From positions 1,984,001 through 2,048,000 of the forward strand of contig NZ_CP115464.1 of assembly GCF_027912515.1 (NCBI RefSeq): a DNA stretch of 64,000 bases. The letters are read 5' to 3'. Below the pieces are notes generated by a model. It had not been told where the DNA came from, did not search any database, and saw nothing but the letters and a program-made list of their open reading frames with translations. The translations under genes and the position numbers were made by a program. This DNA comes from Brevundimonas sp. NIBR10 (lineage in GTDB: Bacteria > Pseudomonadota > Alphaproteobacteria > Caulobacterales > Caulobacteraceae). Positions 20,583 through 29,890 of the stretch are shown here, in pieces (positions within the stretch are counted from its first letter, which is position 1; the number at the start of each line of letters is the position of its first letter).

Positions 20583-21448
20583 ACAGCCTCACGGCGTCTC
20601 CAGACTCCTGTCCTGGCGGAATGAGCAGAGGAGACGGCTTGTCCAAGGCCTCCAACTTGCGAATCTCGCCCGACCCAACCCCTTGCCGGACCAAGGGTAC
20701 GACCGCTTCTGACGCCGAGCACCGGCGATCTTCGCGCCCAGGTCCCCGCATCGGCTATGCTTCACCCTGTCCCGTCGCGGAGGGGAAGGCGTCCTGGGCC
20801 CAGGACCCGGACGTCGCGGCGGGAGCGATCGAGCGGGTATACCGTGTCGTTCAACGGTGACGGACCCTGGCCCGGCGATGACCTGGAGCCTGTGGAGAGC
20901 GAACCGGCGACGATGCGGCTGTCCACGGCGAAACCGTGGAGCCCGGGAGGCCTGTATCCTCCCGCCCGCCTCGGGCTTCGTTTCGACCGGGTCTAAACGG
21001 CGACAAGCGCAGGGGATTGAAGACCCCCGGCAGGCTGTACGAAACCCTCCCCGAAACGCTCGAGCGAACCGGTCGCGGCGGAGCCTCAGGCGAAAGCCGA
21101 AAACATTTCAGCCCCTACGGCGAAAGCACGGGGCATTCCTTCGGTTCCGGGCGATCGCCCAGGCTCCGCCCACTTCCCCATCACTTCAGCGCATCGGCGC
21201 GTGAGGGCGTAGAGCCGTGTGTGGCGGGTGGTTAGTGGTTGGTGATTTGTGATTGCCCTATCGGGCAGCGGTCTCTGCCGCGCGCCATGGGCCTGCCGTC
21301 GATGATGCGACAATCACAAATCACCAACCACTAATCACAGTCCACAGACATCTCTCGCTCTAAGCCTCCAAAATCGCCTCCCCACGCGATCACGAACCAC
21401 ACCCTCAACCACCAAATCATGCTTTCCACGGACCAATCCGCAGTCACG
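20583..21448. other. Gene-free interval between dxs and lon
   Basis: I see no convincing coding frame in this stretch. It holds scattered GC-rich sequence and one large inverted repeat (21228-21338). Sequence around 20940-21130 has codon-like composition but no start with a ribosome-binding site and no recognisable product. Confidence 0.5.
21228..21338. repeat. Large inverted repeat with 28-base arms
   Basis: Arms at 21228-21255 and 21311-21338 are 28 bases long with one mismatch (G/A at the fourth base) around a 55-base centre. The arms are AT-rich against the GC-rich surroundings and are built from repeats of a GTGGTTGGTGATT-like unit. RNA from either strand could form a long hairpin. Confidence 0.75.
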
Positions 21449-21477
21449 CTTGAACCTTGGTGCGATGCAACCACATA
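21449..21477 (+). promoter_or_regulatory. Candidate heat-shock (sigma-32) promoter of lon
   Basis: CTTGAA at 21449-21454 and CCACATA at 21471-21477, spaced by 16 bases, resemble the sigma-32 consensus CTTGAA / CCCCAT. Lon is a classic heat-shock gene. The leader to the start codon would be about 110 bases. Confidence 0.4.
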
Positions 21478-21589
21478 CTCACCCGAACGCCGTCACACTG
21501 GACGGGCCGTTTCTGAGGGGTCGCTGCATGTCGCGGGGCCTTTCGCTGCGGCGGGCCGGAGATCTCCAATGGCCCGGGAGTAACCGAGA

Positions 21590-23986
21590 ATGACTGACAT
21601 CAAGACCCTGCCCGTGTTGCCTCTGAGGGACATCGTGGTTTTCCCGCACATGGTCGTGCCCCTGTTCGTCGGACGCGAGAAATCGGTTCGCGCCCTGGAC
21701 GAGATCATGAAGGGCGAAAAGCAGATCCTGCTGGCGACCCAGAAGAACTCCGTCGATGACGATCCGACGCCAGACGCCATCTATCCGGTCGGGGTGCTGG
21801 CCACCGTCCTCCAACTGCTGAAACTGCCCGATGGCACGGTCAAGGTGCTGGTCGAGGGCAAGAGCCGCGCCCGCCTGACCCGCTTCACCGACCGCGAGGA
21901 GTATTTCGAGGCCGAGGCCGTCGCCATCGCCGACGAACCGGGCGAGCCGGCCCAGTCCGAGGCCCTGCTGCGCGCCGTCGTCGAGCAGTTCGAGAACTAT
22001 GTGAAGCTGAACAAGAAGGTGCCGCCCGAGGCCCTGAGTTCGATCCCCCAGATCACCGATCCGTCCAAGCTGGCCGACTCGGTCGCCGCCCACCTGTCGG
22101 TCAAGATCGCCGACAAGCAGGGCCTGCTGGAAACCATCGACGTGCCCAAGCGGCTGGAGAAGGTCTACGGCTTGATGGAGGGCGAGATTTCCGTCCTGCA
22201 GGTCGAGAAGAAGATCCGCTCGCGCGTGAAGCGCCAGATGGAGAAGACCCAGCGCGAATATTACCTCAACGAACAGATGAAGGCGATCCAGCGCGAGCTG
22301 GGCGAGACCGACGACGCGCGTGACGAGGTCATGGAGCTGGAGAAGCGCATCCGCAAGACGCGCCTGTCCAAGGAGGCCCGCACCAAGGCCGAGGCCGAGG
22401 TCAAGAAGCTGCGCAACATGAGCCCGATGTCGGCCGAATCGACGGTGGTGCGGAACTACCTCGACTGGCTGCTGTCGATCCCGTGGGGCAAGGCCAAGCA
22501 GAAAGCCATCAACCTAGACGCCGCCGAGGCCATCCTGGAAGAGGATCACTACGGTCTGGAGAAGGTCAAGGAACGGATCATCGAGTATCTGGCCGTGCAG
22601 GCTCGCACCAACTCGCTGAAAGGTCCGATCCTGTGCCTGGTCGGACCTCCCGGCGTCGGCAAGACGTCCCTGGCCAAATCCATCGCCAAGGCGACGGGCC
22701 GTGAGTACGTCCGCATGTCCCTGGGTGGCATGCGCGACGAGGCCGAAATCCGGGGCCACCGCCGGACCTATATCGGCTCCATGCCCGGCAAGATCATCCA
22801 GTCGATGAAGAAGGTAAAGACGACCAACGCCTTCATCCTGCTGGACGAGATCGACAAGCTGGGCGCCGACTGGCGTGGGGACCCGTCCTCGGCCCTGCTC
22901 GAGGTGCTGGATCCGGCACAGAACAATGCGTTCGGCGACCACTATCTGGAGGTCGACTACGACCTGTCCAACGTCATGTTCGTGACCACGGCCAACAGCC
23001 TGAACATGCCCCAGCCCCTGATGGATCGGATGGAGATCATCCGGGTCAGTGGCTACACCGAGGACGAGAAGGTCGAGATCGCCAAGCGTCACGTCCTGCC
23101 CAAGGTGACCAAGGACAATGGCCTGACCCCGGCCGAGTTCGTGGTGCCGGAAGACACCATCCGCGACCTAATCCGCTACTACACCCGTGAAGCCGGTGTC
23201 CGTTCGCTGGAACGCGCCTTGGGCGGTCTGGCCCGCAAGGCCGTGCGCGAGATGTCCAAGGAAAAGACCCTGTCGATCACGGTCGATGCCGAGAAGCTGG
23301 CCAAATACGCGGGCGTTCAGAAGTTCCGCTTCGGCGAGACGGACGAAGAAGATCAGGTCGGCATCGTCACCGGCCTGGCCTGGACCGAGTTCGGCGGCGA
23401 GATTCTGACCATCGAGGCCATCAAGATGCCGGGCCGTGGTCGCATGACCGTGACCGGCAACCTGAAGGACGTGATGAAGGAATCCATCTCGGCCGCCGCC
23501 TCCTACGTCCGGGCGCGGTCGCTGACCTTCGGCGTCAAGCCGCCGGTGTTCGAAAAGACCGACATCCACGTCCACGTGCCGGACGGCGCCACGCCCAAGG
23601 ACGGTCCGTCCGCCGGCGTCGCCATGACGGTGGCCATGGTCAGCGTCCTGTCGGGCGTGCCGATCCGCAAGGACATCGCCATGACCGGCGAGATCACCCT
23701 GCGCGGTCGCGTCACCGCCATTGGGGGCCTGAAAGAGAAACTGCTTGCCGCCCTGCGCTCCGGCATCAAGACGGTGCTGATCCCTCAGGAGAACGAGAAG
23801 GATCTGGCCGACGTGCCCGACAATGTGAAGAACGCGCTGGAGATCGTGCCGATCTCGACGGCGGACGAAGCATTGAAATGGGCCCTGGTCGGAGCCCTGA
23901 CCCCCGTCGAATGGGACGAGGTCGCCGAGCCCCTGACCCCGGCCCCGGCTCCGAACGCTCCGGACGGCACGGTCGTCAGCCACTGA
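21590..23986 (+). CDS. lon: ATP-dependent protease La (Lon)
   Basis: 798 residues, the normal Lon length. N-terminal substrate-binding domain (LPLRDIVVFPHMVVPLFVGR), helical linker, AAA+ module with Walker A GPPGVGKTS near residue 351 and Walker B FILLDEIDKLG, then the protease domain with catalytic Ser in PKDGPSAGVAM near 674 and a Lys about 43 residues later. It degrades misfolded and regulatory proteins in the cytoplasm; in Caulobacter these include DnaA and CcrM. A strong terminator follows. Confidence 0.98.
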   Translation: MTDIKTLPVLPLRDIVVFPHMVVPLFVGREKSVRALDEIMKGEKQILLATQKNSVDDDPTPDAIYPVGVLATVLQLLKLPDGTVKVLVEGKSRARLTRFTDREEYFEAEAVAIADEPGEPAQSEALLRAVVEQFENYVKLNKKVPPEALSSIPQITDPSKLADSVAAHLSVKIADKQGLLETIDVPKRLEKVYGLMEGEISVLQVEKKIRSRVKRQMEKTQREYYLNEQMKAIQRELGETDDARDEVMELEKRIRKTRLSKEARTKAEAEVKKLRNMSPMSAESTVVRNYLDWLLSIPWGKAKQKAINLDAAEAILEEDHYGLEKVKERIIEYLAVQARTNSLKGPILCLVGPPGVGKTSLAKSIAKATGREYVRMSLGGMRDEAEIRGHRRTYIGSMPGKIIQSMKKVKTTNAFILLDEIDKLGADWRGDPSSALLEVLDPAQNNAFGDHYLEVDYDLSNVMFVTTANSLNMPQPLMDRMEIIRVSGYTEDEKVEIAKRHVLPKVTKDNGLTPAEFVVPEDTIRDLIRYYTREAGVRSLERALGGLARKAVREMSKEKTLSITVDAEKLAKYAGVQKFRFGETDEEDQVGIVTGLAWTEFGGEILTIEAIKMPGRGRMTVTGNLKDVMKESISAAASYVRARSLTFGVKPPVFEKTDIHVHVPDGATPKDGPSAGVAMTVAMVSVLSGVPIRKDIAMTGEITLRGRVTAIGGLKEKLLAALRSGIKTVLIPQENEKDLADVPDNVKNALEIVPISTADEALKWALVGALTPVEWDEVAEPLTPAPAPNAPDGTVVSH

Positions 23987-24020
23987 CGCTGTCCCGTTTC
24001 GGGGCATTAAGTACGAAAAG

Positions 24021-24056
24021 CGCGGTCCGGGCCCTCCCGGGCCGCGTTTCCCTTTT
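24021..24056 (+). terminator. Rho-independent terminator of lon
   Basis: An 11-bp stem (24021-24031 with 24036-24046, one G-U pair) around the loop CCCT, followed by TTTCCCTTTT. Located 35 bases after the lon stop. Confidence 0.85.
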
Positions 24057-24142
24057 GACGCGAGCCCAAAGGCGCCCTTTAGTTTCCTCGGGGGCAGGGA
24101 TCAGTGCGGTGCTCCGAGGCGCCGAACAGCAAGGGCATTCGC

Positions 24143-24418
24143 ATGACCAAGACCGAGTTGATCGCGGCCATGGCCGCCGCCGCCGACATCAGCCGCGATC
24201 AGGCCAAGCTGGCGCTTGAGGCCTTCACCGACGGCGTCACGGATTCGCTGCGCCAGGGTCATGACGTCCGCCTGACCGGCTTCGGGGCCTTCGTCGCCGT
24301 CGATCGGAAGGCCGGCGTCGCCCGCAACCCCCGCACCGGCGAGGCCATCGCCCGTCCGGCTTCCCGAACGGCCAAGTTCCGCGTCGGCGAAGGACTGAAA
24401 AGCGTCTTGAACGGCTGA
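24143..24418 (+). CDS. hupB: DNA-binding protein HU
   Basis: 91 residues of the HU/IHF family: N-terminal MTKTELIAAMAAAADISRDQA, the core GFGAFVAVDRKAGVARNPRTGEA, which forms the DNA-contacting beta arm with the conserved RNPxTG, and a C-terminal FRVGEGLK. Homodimeric nucleoid protein. The ATG at 24143 matches the family start; an upstream in-frame start at 24104 does not. lon followed by an HU gene is a widely conserved order. Confidence 0.96.
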   Translation: MTKTELIAAMAAAADISRDQAKLALEAFTDGVTDSLRQGHDVRLTGFGAFVAVDRKAGVARNPRTGEAIARPASRTAKFRVGEGLKSVLNG

Positions 24419-24453
24419 CCCGCACAGGGCACAAGGCCGGTTCCCGACGGTAA

Positions 24454-24527
24454 GGGCGGCTAGCTCAGCTGGTCAGAGCATCTCGTTTACACCGAGAGGG
24501 TCGGCGGTTCGAACCCGTCGCCGCCTA
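24454..24527 (+). tRNA. tRNA-Val (anticodon UAC)
   Basis: A complete cloverleaf: acceptor GGGCGGC / GCCGCCT (with one G-U pair at the end), D arm GCTC/GAGC, anticodon stem TCTCG/CGAGA with loop TTTACAC giving UAC at 24488-24490, T arm GGCGG-TTCGAAC-CCGTC. The CCA end is not encoded (CCG follows). Accessory sequence with gene remnants begins directly after it. Confidence 0.95.
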
Positions 24528-24956
24528 CCGTAATTTCCTCTCAATATCAGCCAGTTATCCTGATGTTAGGGAGAAAATATGCTCCGTAAACGGAGCGAGT
24601 TCGGTCTACTGGGGCAGTACTGGGGCAGTTTCTGCGCATTTCGCTGAAACGTCCTGCATCGTCCTGAACCGCGTTTCCGGACTTTTGTGCTGATTGCCGC
24701 TGAGGACCCAGCCGTCGTCAAGCACTTGAATCTGCCTTGGCCATCCCAGGTTCGACCGCATGAAGGCCAGGCTTGGGGATCAAGTCCTGAAGTCCAGATA
24801 TCCCGTAAGTCCACATCGGACGTCAGGGCGTTTCTCGACCTCCGACAGCTGCTCTTCAGGACTCATTTTCCGCAGGCGTCTCGGTGTCGATGACATCGGC
24901 CCTTCCATCGCACAGGGGAGGCCCAGCGACGGTCGAAACGATGAGTCCCGACTTAG
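24528..24956. other. Non-coding junction downstream of tRNA-Val
   Basis: No gene recognised in these 430 bases. A lower-GC start (24530-24600) is followed by a tandem pair of ACTGGGGCAGT (24609-24630). No integrase frame survives and no copy of the tRNA 3' end was seen later in the window. The composition differs from the core genes upstream. Confidence 0.5.
24609..24630. repeat. Tandem 11-bp direct repeat
   Basis: Two adjacent exact copies of ACTGGGGCAGT, 82 bases after the tRNA-Val gene. Such short repeats next to a tRNA 3' end can mark an old integration site, but no integrase or second attachment site is visible. Confidence 0.6.
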
Positions 24957-25324
24957 GCTCTGGTAGCGGCACGTGCGATATCGCCTCAACTCGGTGAGCG
25001 GATGGTGGCCGCCCGTCTGATGGGCCGGACCGTGGTTTTACGCGAACGGGCACCTCAGGACCTCAAGGTCCAGTTGGCCACCCTGCGGCCCGACCGCGCC
25101 GTCGCCCTTTCCGCCTATCTTGGTGCCGTGCTGGGCCGGGCGCACAGCCGTCAACTGAAGCCGTCGGACGCGTCGTTTGGGCGCGCGAGATCGCCTCGAC
25201 CTCGGGCGCACTAGACGCGCCGGGCTGGCTTTGGCGCTCGGTCGTCGACCTGCTGTCAGTGCACAAGGCGGCGTACCTCGAACATTGCCGCCGCTTAGCC
25301 CTTGATGGCAAGGAAGCCGCGTGA
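24957..25324 (+). pseudogene. 3' remnant of a DUF2252 gene, frameshifted
   Basis: The open frame after a TAG at 24954 reads into RLMGRTVVLRERAPQDLK and AYLGAVLGRAHSRQLKPSD, then, after a shift near 25170, the other frame continues with WAREIASTSGALDAPGWLWR and LLSVHKAAYLEHCRRLA up to TGA at 25322-25324. These are the C-terminal blocks of DUF2252 proteins, which are about 400-450 residues, so at least two thirds of the gene is missing at the 5' side and the rest is frameshifted. Confidence 0.75.
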
Positions 25325-25340
25325 GGTCGGATCGCTTGAG

Positions 25341-26248
25341 CTAGCCGAGCGCGCGCGGCGCGCGGATTCGTCGAAACCGAGCCTCTACGAAGGCGAAGCC
25401 GCCGAATGCGATCAGACCCGCGGCACATGCGGTGAGGAGGATCGACCCGCCTGGCTGATTTTGCAACGCCTGGAACGAGCCCGCCATGCCGGTGACCTCG
25501 GCTGCCCGCGTGTACCAGCCCGCCAGGCCGACAAGTACGGCCAGCGGCAAATAGGCGAAGCCGCGCGCCACATACCCCGCCCTGGCCAAGATCGATAGCC
25601 GGTGATACCATTTCGGAGAGCAGGCGAGGGTGTCAGCGAAGTCGCTGTGAACACCCTTCAGGATATTGCCAACACCCACGCCCGCTATAACCACCGCGAC
25701 CGCCATCAGCAGCAGGTCGCCGAACGGAAGCGCGAGCAGGGTAGCCGCCTTCTCTCGGTTCTCAGCGACATCCTCAGATGCAATGTGAGAGCCGGCTTCG
25801 TCGAGCAGCTCGAACACCCCGCCAGCCAACAGGCTATAGAACAGGCCGCTCAGGGCCTGGCCGGCGCGGGTCAGAAGGGCGCGCGAGGAGGTTCCCTCCC
25901 TGTCAGCGTCGAACACGGACTGGACGATGCGCCAGCCGACGAAAGCCCACAGACCAAGGCCCAGCGCGATAAGCCACACCCGCCCGAACGGCTGTTGCGC
26001 CAGCCAGATCGCGACGCCCTGCGTGCCGACCAGCCGCCCGCCCAAATCGAGAGCTGAAAGTAGGGCAAGGCCTCCGACCGAGGCTAGACGAACCCCCGCG
26101 CGCCGTATCCGAGGCGCGCTGCAAATTCGGCGGCACCCGACACTGCGTTCGGGTTCGAAATGCTCGGGACCAGATTCTGAAAACGTTGCGCGGCGACTTT
26201 GGCCGCGTGCGAGAGCGCGGCGGGAAAAGCGAGCTTGGCCATCGCCAT
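25341..26248 (-). pseudogene. DUF1206 membrane protein gene with a single frameshift
   Basis: The 5' part starts at ATG 26248 (MAMAKLAFPAALSHAAK) and reaches AARLGYGARGFV before a TAG at 26084-26086. The next frame continues at once with SVGGLALLSALDLGGR and carries the rest of the protein down to 25341. DUF1206 proteins have three repeats of a two-helix unit with G-Y-x-ARG-x-x-Y; repeats begin here near YGARGF, RAGQALSGLFYSLL and ARAGYVARGFAYLPLA. One added base after the TA of that TAG restores GFVYASVGGLALL. It is either a recent pseudogene or a base-call error. It is divergent from the Mfd-like gene. Confidence 0.75.
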
Positions 26249-26365
26249 TGCAACGTTCGACCCAGCGACAGGCTCCGCCGGCCAAATGCCGAAACTGCGG
26301 AGAATCCACGCGGCCTGGGAGCCGCCATCCGCCACCTGTGTTTGTTTCGGACGGAGGCAGTACGC

Positions 26366-29300
26366 ATGGTTAAGACACCCAACGACACGATCATCGGCGA
26401 AACCGCGCTGATCGATGCTCCCGCCGTGAAGGCGACCGATAGGGGGGCTTCGAGGCGGCCGGGTCCAGCCCTGACGGCCGCAGTTGTCGCGGCAAGAGGG
26501 GCGACGGCCGGGCTTACCGTGGTTATCTCTACCAGCGAAACCCGAGCCGATGAACTCGGCCGGGCGCTGGCAGCCATGGCGGGCGTCGAGGCCGAGGTAA
26601 TGGTCCTGCCGCCCTGGGACTGCCTGCTCTACGACCACGCCTCGCCGTCGCGGGACTGTCAGGGCCGCCGCCTCGAGGTCCTTGTCCGGTTAGGACGCGA
26701 CGGCGCTGGCGTGCAGATCTTGGTGGTCTCGCCGGAGGCGGCGATGCAGCGCCTGCCGCCCCTTGCGGCGCGCGACGCGGCCTTCGTTCTGACAGCGGGC
26801 GACCGGCTCGATCGCGAGGTGCTCGAGGCGTTCGCCCGTCGCACCGGTTATGTCGTGGACGACCGCATCGACGAGCCGGGTGAGATCGCCATCTTGGGCG
26901 AGGTCGTCGATGTCTTTCCCGCATCGGCGGCCCGGCCCGTGCGCGTGACGCTCGTCGACGACCGGATCGACACCATGCGGTGGTTCGATCCGCTGTCGCA
27001 ACGGTCCGACACGGACGTCGAAACCTTGACGCTCAGAGGGGCTTCTGAGCGCTACCTTGCCGACGACGAAACGCGCGAGCCGGGTTGCGAACACCGGCTC
27101 GGCCATACCGACGGACCGCTGCAGACGCTGTTCGATCTCTGCGCCGACGCCGTCATCCTCGCCGAGGCGGGTGCCGGCGACCGATGTATCCAGTTCCTCG
27201 ATCAGGTTCGCGAGGCCTATGTCACGGCGCGCACGTTCGGCGACAGCACCGGACTGCCCACGCCGACCAGCCTCTACCTTGCGACCGAGGAGGCCGAAAA
27301 GGCTCTTATACGTGCGACCTTGGTCGATACCGGTGCCGAAGCGGCCGCGGCCGAAGTCTACGCCCTGCGCAAAAGCCCCGGCCGAGCGCTGAAGAACGCC
27401 ATCGAGGAACGGCGTGAACAGGGTCGGCGGGTCGTGATTTCGGGACTCGGGCCTGAGCTTAAAATGATCCAGCGCTTGTTGAAGCGGCAGGGGGTGGACC
27501 TGCCGCCAGCCTCCTCGTCGTGGCACGACATGACCGAAGCCGCGTCGGAGGAAGTCCTCGCACTCGAGGCCGACCTGGGCGTCGGCTTCGACGCGCCGCA
27601 GTTGGGCATCACCCTAATCACCGCCAGCGACGTCCTCGGCGGCCGGGTGGCGCAGGGGACCGCCGCCGCCGAGAGCGTCATTGGCGAGCCCGAGCTCAGG
27701 CCCGGCGACGTGGTCATCCACGAGGACCATGGCCTTGGTGTTCTCCAAGCGCTCGAGCGGATCGAGATCGACGGCTTCGAGCGCGACGTCATCCGGCTGG
27801 GCTACTACGGGGGTGCCACCGTGCTAGCGCCGGTCGAAGAGTTCGGCCGCATCTGGCGCTATGGGTCCGAACCCGCCGCCTTGACCCTGGACCGGCTCGG
27901 GTCCGATGGCTGGCTGCGGCGTCGCGCCGAGGTCAGCAGCCAGATCGACCGCACAGCCGCGCGCCTGGTCGAGGTAGCGGCAGAGCGAGACGCAGAGCGT
28001 CTGGAGCCCATGACGCCGCCGCGTCAGGCCTACGCCCGGTTTGCTGCCGGCTTCCCCTTTCCGGAATCGGTCGATCAGGCGGCGGCGATCGCTGCGGTGA
28101 TGGAGGACCTTTCCGGCGGCCGGGCCATGAACCGGCTGGTGTGTGGTGACGTCGGCTTCGGCAAGACCGAGGTCGCCCTGCGCGCCGCCGCCGCCGTGAC
28201 CCTCGCGGGACGCCAGGTCTTGGTCACGGCCCCGACAACCGTCTTGGCCCGCCAGCATTTTGAGACCTTCCGGCGGCGCTTCCGGGATACCGAACTTCAG
28301 GTCGCCCACTTGTCCCGTCTCGTGGAACCGGCCGAAGCCGCCGCCGTCAAGGCCGGCCTGGCCGACGGCTCGATCCGCATCGTGGTCGGCACCCAGGCCT
28401 TGGCGGCCGAGACGATCGCCTTCGCCGATCTGGGCCTTGTCGTGATCGACGAGGAGCAGCGCTTCGGCACAAAGTTGAAAGACAGTCTGCGGGCGCGCGC
28501 TGCCCACTGTTTGACGATGACCGCCACGCCGATCCCGCGCACGCTCCAGAGTGCATTGGTTGGCCTACTGGATGTCAGCGTGATCGCCAGTCCGCCGGCG
28601 CGGCGGCGGCCGATCCGCACGACGCTCACCGAGTTTGACGGCGCGTCCCTGAGAACGGCCCTGCTGCGGGAGAAGCGTCGCGGCGGCCAGAGCTTCGTGG
28701 TCTGTCCCCGGATCGAGGATCTGGAGCCAATGACCGCACGCCTGGCCCGGCTTGTTCCGGAACTCAGCGTGCGCACGGCCCATGGTAGAATGCCGGTCGC
28801 TGATGTCGACGCCGCCATGGTGGGGTTTGCGGACGGCGAGGGTGACATCCTTTTGGCAACCAACATCATCGAGAGCGGCCTAGACGTGCCGCGCGCCAAC
28901 ACCATCGTAGTCTGGCGACCAGACCGGTTCGGACTCGCGCAGTTGCATCAGCTACGCGGCCGCGTCGGTCGGGGTCGGGCCCAGGGTTTCGCCTATCTTT
29001 TAACCGAGCCTGACGACGCGGTGGGGGAGGGGACCCTAGCCCGACTGGCAACGCTCGAGGCGTTCGACCGTCTCGGGTCCGGCTTTGCAATCAGCGCACG
29101 CGATCTCGATCTCAGGGGCGGCGGCGATCTGGCCGGCGATGACCAGGCCGGACATATGAAGCTGATCGGCGCGGCTCTGTATCAACAGGTGCTGGAGCGC
29201 GCTGTACGGCTCGCGCGAGGCGAGACGCCGGTCGAGGCCCTGCCGCACCCCCGCGTCGACGCCGCTGCCTGCTTACCAGTCGAGTACATCCCCGACGCGA

Positions 29301-29656
29301 CCATGCGCATTAATCTCTACGCCCGCCTGGCTAGGGTCGCGTCGGCGGGCGAGGTCGAGGCGCTGGAGGATGAGATCGCCGATCGGTTCGGGCCGTTGCC
29401 GGACCCTGTGGCAGGCCTGCTGTCAACAACCCGGCTGTCGGCCCTGGCCGCCGAGGCTGGCGTCACCCGTATCGCTTCAGGCCCTAAGGCAACGGCTTTC
29501 GACCTGGCACCGGCTCGTGCCGCTGCGTTGCGCGACCGTTTGCCGGCCAACGAAGCTCGTCGATGGGTCGAGGATCGTCTGGTTTATGCCGCCCGCAAAG
29601 ACGTGACGCACGATCAACACTTTATCGCAGCCGTTCTGTCGGATCTGGCGGCGTGA
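26366..29656 (+). CDS. Mfd-like transcription-repair coupling factor (second-type paralogue)
   Basis: 1096 residues with complete Mfd architecture: an N-terminal UvrB-like module without Walker motifs (GLTVVISTSETRADELGRAL, VLPPWDCLLYDHASPS), an RNA-polymerase-interacting CarD-like domain (RPGDVVIHEDHGLGV near 445), a RecG-type helicase motor with Walker A GDVGFGKTE near 596, DEEQRFG near 694, TATPIPRTL, and QLRGRVGRG, a TRCF element, and a C-terminal D7 domain starting VEYIPDATMRINLYARLA. The start at 26366 follows GGAGG at 26353-26357. It displaces stalled RNA polymerase in characterised homologues. Its divergence and its place among remnants suggest an accessory paralogue beside a core mfd outside the window. 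Confidence 0.9.
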   Translation: MVKTPNDTIIGETALIDAPAVKATDRGASRRPGPALTAAVVAARGATAGLTVVISTSETRADELGRALAAMAGVEAEVMVLPPWDCLLYDHASPSRDCQGRRLEVLVRLGRDGAGVQILVVSPEAAMQRLPPLAARDAAFVLTAGDRLDREVLEAFARRTGYVVDDRIDEPGEIAILGEVVDVFPASAARPVRVTLVDDRIDTMRWFDPLSQRSDTDVETLTLRGASERYLADDETREPGCEHRLGHTDGPLQTLFDLCADAVILAEAGAGDRCIQFLDQVREAYVTARTFGDSTGLPTPTSLYLATEEAEKALIRATLVDTGAEAAAAEVYALRKSPGRALKNAIEERREQGRRVVISGLGPELKMIQRLLKRQGVDLPPASSSWHDMTEAASEEVLALEADLGVGFDAPQLGITLITASDVLGGRVAQGTAAAESVIGEPELRPGDVVIHEDHGLGVLQALERIEIDGFERDVIRLGYYGGATVLAPVEEFGRIWRYGSEPAALTLDRLGSDGWLRRRAEVSSQIDRTAARLVEVAAERDAERLEPMTPPRQAYARFAAGFPFPESVDQAAAIAAVMEDLSGGRAMNRLVCGDVGFGKTEVALRAAAAVTLAGRQVLVTAPTTVLARQHFETFRRRFRDTELQVAHLSRLVEPAEAAAVKAGLADGSIRIVVGTQALAAETIAFADLGLVVIDEEQRFGTKLKDSLRARAAHCLTMTATPIPRTLQSALVGLLDVSVIASPPARRRPIRTTLTEFDGASLRTALLREKRRGGQSFVVCPRIEDLEPMTARLARLVPELSVRTAHGRMPVADVDAAMVGFADGEGDILLATNIIESGLDVPRANTIVVWRPDRFGLAQLHQLRGRVGRGRAQGFAYLLTEPDDAVGEGTLARLATLEAFDRLGSGFAISARDLDLRGGGDLAGDDQAGHMKLIGAALYQQVLERAVRLARGETPVEALPHPRVDAAACLPVEYIPDATMRINLYARLARVASAGEVEALEDEIADRFGPLPDPVAGLLSTTRLSALAAEAGVTRIASGPKATAFDLAPARAAALRDRLPANEARRWVEDRLVYAARKDVTHDQHFIAAVLSDLAA

Positions 29657-29681
29657 GCAGCCGGCGCTCGTAGAGAGTATG

Positions 29682-29731
29682 AGCGTAGCGGCGGTGTCGG
29701 GCTCGACATGGTTCATCGAGGCGCGATCTGA
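29682..29731 (+). pseudogene. 3'-end remnant of the HEXXH membrane-protein family
   Basis: The frame GGT GTC GGG CTC GAC ATG and onward encodes VGLDMVHRGAI and a stop, nearly the same as the end VGLDMVHRGTI of the membrane protein at 42856-43394. DNA identity extends over about 48 bases with one single-base gap. No upstream part of the gene is present, so this is a leftover of a second copy. Confidence 0.65.
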
Positions 29732-29890
29732 GCGGTTCCCCAAACGCGAACGCCAGCCCACCCCAGGGCCGGCCAATCCATTGTGCGGGCTCCTACGTGG
29801 CGCTTTCAGAGAGTTATGTTGTCGAGCGGAGAACGGCTGCGACAACTGCGGCCGATGAGCTCAAGGTTTTGAGACAGGTTCATCCATTGG

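Noticed and set aside
24609..24630. Tandem repeat considered as a proven attachment site
   Set aside because: No integrase and no second copy at a far end are visible, so it is kept only as a repeat.
26252..26276. EcfG-like element on the minus strand (GGAGC-N16-CGTT) before the DUF1206 gene
   Set aside because: The -10 element ends only a few bases from the start codon, so transcription would begin inside the gene; the -35 also has a mismatch.
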